Below, piece after piece: positions 61,423 through 64,000 of a DNA stretch of 64,000 nt (positions within the stretch are counted from its first letter, which is position 1; every line of letters begins with the position of its first letter). The notes beneath the pieces were generated by a model. That model ran no database searches. It saw only the letters and a list, made by a program, of their open reading frames with translations, and had not been told where the DNA came from. Where the stretch lies: positions 1 through 64,000 of the forward strand of contig JACPVJ010000023.1 in NCBI GenBank assembly GCA_016191785.1, in the 5' to 3' direction. This stretch comes from Myxococcales bacterium (GTDB taxonomy: Bacteria; Myxococcota_A; Polyangia; Polyangiales; Polyangiaceae). The position numbers were made by a program, and so were the translations under genes.

Positions 61423-63242
61423 GCAAGGTGAGCGCGACGCGAGAGCGGACCGAAGAGCTGCTCAAGGCCTTTCACGAAGAGGGCGCGCTCGGCAAAGTCT
61501 ACGACCGGCGACTGATCGCGCGGCTGTGGCCGTACATCGTACCCCACCGTAAGCTACTGTTTCTGGCCCTGGGCGGCGTGCTGGTCACGGCGGCCACGTC
61601 GCTGGCCCGGCCGGTGGTGATGCTGCACGCCATCGATCGCGGCGTGCTGGCGGGCGACGCCTCGGTGCTGCTCAGCGGCGGCCTGATGCTCGCGGCGCTG
61701 GTGATCGTGGAGCAGTTCTTGCTCTACGTTCAGGTCTACACCACGCAGGTGCTGGGCGCGCGCGCCACGTCCGACTTGCGGCGCGACGTGTTCGTGTTCC
61801 TGCACCAGCTGCGGATCGGCTTCTTCGATCGGCAGCCGGTGGGCCGCTTGGTCACCCGGGTCACCAACGACGTCGACGCCATCCTCGAGCTGTTCGCCTC
61901 GGGCGCGCTGAGCGCGGTGGGCGACCTGGTTCGGCTCTTGGGCATCGTCGTTCTGATGGTGATCTTGGACTGGCAGCTGTCACTGATCACCTTCGCCGCC
62001 ACTCCCGTGGTCTTGCTCTTGATGGTCGGGGTGCGGGGCCGCATGCGCGAGGCGTTCCGGGAGATCCGCGCCAAGACCGCCCGGATGAACGCCACCATGA
62101 ACGAACAAGTGGCGGGCATGGGTGTGACCCAGGCCTTCCGACGCGAGGCCCGGGCGGCGGGCGAGTTCGACGAGATCAACTGCGCGTACCGCGACGCCAA
62201 CATCGCCAGCATCAAATACGAGGCGATGCAGGACGCCGCCATCGAGATGATCACCGCGGTGTGCCTGGCGTCCATCGTGGTCGCGTTCGGCTACCACCGT
62301 GTGAGCTTCGGCACCGTGGTCGCCTTCAACGCCTACGTCGTTCAGTTCTTCGAACCGATCAGCCAGCTGGCGATGCGGTTCACCTTGCTGCAGAGCGCGA
62401 TGGCGGGCGCCGAGCGGATCTTCGGGCTGATGGACGGGGCGGGAGCGGCCGAGCGGGACGCGCCGCCCCGCCCCGCCGCTCCGGCGGGAGATCGCGAGCT
62501 CGCCCTGGCCTTCGAGGGGGTCACCTTCGCGTACAAGCCGGGCACTGTCGTGCTGAACGACGTGAGCTTCGCGGCGCGGCGCGGCGAGCGGATCGCGCTG
62601 GTCGGACCGACGGGTGCGGGCAAGAGCACGGTCACCCAGCTCTTGCTGCGACTCTACGAGGTCGAGTCCGGCGTGGTCCGCGTCGACGGCGACGACGTCG
62701 CGGGGCTGTCGCGCGCCGAGCTGCGCCGCCGCTTCGCGGTGGTGCCGCAAGACGTCTACCTGTTCCCGGGCACCGTCGCCGCCAACATCGCCGCAGGCGA
62801 AGAGCCCGACCGTGATCGGGTGCGCAGGGCGCTGACGCGCATGGGTGCCCTCGATCTGTTCGAGCGGCGTCCCTTGGGCATCGACACGCCGGTGAGCGAG
62901 CACGGCACCAACTTCAGCGCCGGCGAGCGCCAGCTGATCGCCTTCGCGCGGGCGCTCTATCGCGACGCGCCGATCCTGATCTTGGACGAGGCGACCGCCA
63001 ACATCGACAGCGACACGGAGGCGCGCCTTCAGCGCGCGCTCGACGCGCTCTTGGAGGACCGGACGGCGATCGTGATCGCGCATCGGCTCTCGACCATCCG
63101 GCGCGCCGACCGCATCGTGGTGTTCCACAAGGGTCGCGTGGTCGAGCAGGGCACGCACGAGCAGCTGATCGCGGAAGGCGGTCTGTACGCACGCCTGCAC
63201 GAGCTGCAGTTCGCGCGGGGCGCAGCCGGCTCGGCCGAGTGA
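61419..63242 (+). CDS. ABC exporter half, subunit 2 (canonical ATP site)
   Basis: The 607-residue protein has the same six-helix plus ATPase layout. Walker A is GPTGAGKS (Lys402), the signature is FSAGERQLIAFARA and Walker B ends LILDEATANID with catalytic Glu524. Its signature is non-canonical. Paired with the subunit-1 Asp506, this gives one active and one degenerate ATP site per dimer, as known for MdlAB/TM287-288-type exporters. The genes overlap by 4 bp. Confidence 0.93.
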   Translation: MSKVSATRERTEELLKAFHEEGALGKVYDRRLIARLWPYIVPHRKLLFLALGGVLVTAATSLARPVVMLHAIDRGVLAGDASVLLSGGLMLAALVIVEQFLLYVQVYTTQVLGARATSDLRRDVFVFLHQLRIGFFDRQPVGRLVTRVTNDVDAILELFASGALSAVGDLVRLLGIVVLMVILDWQLSLITFAATPVVLLLMVGVRGRMREAFREIRAKTARMNATMNEQVAGMGVTQAFRREARAAGEFDEINCAYRDANIASIKYEAMQDAAIEMITAVCLASIVVAFGYHRVSFGTVVAFNAYVVQFFEPISQLAMRFTLLQSAMAGAERIFGLMDGAGAAERDAPPRPAAPAGDRELALAFEGVTFAYKPGTVVLNDVSFAARRGERIALVGPTGAGKSTVTQLLLRLYEVESGVVRVDGDDVAGLSRAELRRRFAVVPQDVYLFPGTVAANIAAGEEPDRDRVRRALTRMGALDLFERRPLGIDTPVSEHGTNFSAGERQLIAFARALYRDAPILILDEATANIDSDTEARLQRALDALLEDRTAIVIAHRLSTIRRADRIVVFHKGRVVEQGTHEQLIAEGGLYARLHELQFARGAAGSAE

Positions 63243-63376
63243 TTTCGCGCAAACCGTGCAGCGGTCCAAGCGACCTTTGCGTCCATTGATGGTCCCGGAC
63301 GGCTGGTTTCTCGACGATTTCGAGGTGGCACGCGGCTTGTATGGGGCGCGCGCGGGGGCTTTGGAGGTCAATCATC

Positions 63377-64000
63377 ATGAGAGCTGTTTTCGTTCCCGTC
63401 CTTCTGGTTGGTCTCGCCGCCGCGAGCGTGGCCGGCGCCCAAGACGCCCCGCCCGCAGACGCGCCTCCTGCCGCTGATCCCGCGCCCGCCGCCGATCCGG
63501 CGCCGGCCGCCGACGCCGCGCCCGCCGGCGACGCCGCGCCGGCAGCGCCTGCCGAGGCGGCAGCGCCGGCGGCAAAGCCCAAGAAGCCGCCGTACTCGCT
63601 GCCCTGGCAGCTGCGCCCGGTCGTGCCGGGGAACGTGGCGCGCCTGGACACCTCGGTGCTCCTGACCAAGCCCAAGGGCGCCGACTCGGGCGGCACGGCG
63701 ATCGCGTCGACCCTGCTCTTCTCGTACAAGGTGATGGACAACTTCGCGCCGCTGGTTCGGCTGGGCTACGTGACCTACTCGCCGCCGGAGCTCCCCGCGC
63801 CTGCCCCGGCCGGGAAGAGCGGCTCGGCGTTCTTGAACCCGGTGCTGGGCGGGCTCTACGGCATGGCGCTCAGCCCCGAGATGAAGCTCGGGTTGTTCCT
63901 GGGCGTGGCGCTGCCGCTGGGCTCGAACGGCGGTGACGAGCCTAAGGCCGAGAAGGCTGCCGCCCTCGGCACCGGCATGGCCGCGCGCCGCTACATGGAC
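63377..64000 (+). CDS. Outer-membrane protein, N-terminal part (runs off the window)
   Basis: An ATG at 63377, with GGAGGT about 9 nt upstream, opens a frame that stays open for 208 codons to the window edge. It has a signal peptide (VFVPVLLVGLAAASVAGAQ) and a spacer of about 45 residues of ADPAPAAD repeats. Then come alternating strands typical of barrels (TLLFSYKVMDNFAPLVRLGY, LGLFLGVALPLG). The spacer resembles linkers between a lipid or peptidoglycan contact and an outer-membrane barrel. The function is unknown. Confidence 0.75.
   Translation, partial: MRAVFVPVLLVGLAAASVAGAQDAPPADAPPAADPAPAADPAPAADAAPAGDAAPAAPAEAAAPAAKPKKPPYSLPWQLRPVVPGNVARLDTSVLLTKPKGADSGGTAIASTLLFSYKVMDNFAPLVRLGYVTYSPPELPAPAPAGKSGSAFLNPVLGGLYGMALSPEMKLGLFLGVALPLGSNGGDEPKAEKAAALGTGMAARRYMD

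Overview
The window is very GC-rich DNA with strong G/C third-position bias and reads as a chromosomal segment of a Myxococcota bacterium, probably of the Polyangia (Sorangium/Polyangium-like). The support is: a C-terminal Cys-hydrophobic-Arg tail of MYXO-CTERM type; about sixteen predicted lipoproteins, many with long Gly/Ser/Ala linkers; two large eukaryotic-like Ser/Thr kinases with extra domains; an FHA-AAA+ regulator; and split two-component genes. No rRNA, tRNA, CRISPR array, transposase or integrase was found. The species assignment is inference.

Layout. 1-1727: end of a coiled-coil protein, a Cys-rich lipoprotein and a DUF486 membrane protein. 1914-6524: a tightly coupled pair, a C45-type Ntn acyltransferase/hydrolase and a 1130-residue protein in which a class III PLP aminotransferase sits inside a fatty-alcohol-oxidase-like GMC flavoenzyme. 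This is the most unusual locus here. 6551-9807: a broken small membrane gene, two coupled lipoproteins and an outer-membrane barrel. 9903-15804: two sensor kinases, a NarL-type regulator, a lone receiver and an acyl-CoA carboxylase beta subunit. 15863-20972: MYXO-CTERM protein, PCL-repeat lipoprotein, kinase-sulfatase-modifying-like fusion, FHA-AAA+ regulator and coiled-coil membrane protein. 21090-26706: mutM coupled to a phosphodiester-glycosidase-like gene, an Omp85 protein and a 50-residue membrane protein behind a sigma-54-like promoter. 26732-34243: metalloprotease-like lipoprotein, a STAND-TPR-kinase-winged-helix giant and an FG-GAP lipoprotein. 34295-39985: a VapC-type toxin-antitoxin pair, then an RND efflux operon with its TetR repressor and a probable operator.

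40057-50173 is the most plastic part. An MFS transporter gene is followed by a second copy of its last 67 bp 1394 bp downstream. The interval holds a BrnT toxin, an XRE partner and a decayed Cys-rich gene. A roughly 135-bp dispersed repeat, a 51-bp tandem repeat, a broken lipoprotein gene and several accessory lipoproteins follow. 50204-54363 carries zinc-ribbon, Cys-repeat, SpoIID-somatomedin B and SGNH-hydrolase proteins. 54404-58637 is an overlapping DUF3604 / parvulin / HupE operon. 58869-64000 has a response regulator lacking its phospho-Asp, a heterodimeric ABC exporter and the start of an outer-membrane protein gene.

Two features cut across the region. At least ten first genes have a TAnnnT hexamer 3-10 nt (mostly 6-10) before the start codon and no Shine-Dalgarno sequence, which suggests widespread leaderless transcription. 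Other genes (for example 1389-1727, 20972, 26554, 63377) have clear Shine-Dalgarno sequences. All functional calls come from reading the sequence; no database search was run.
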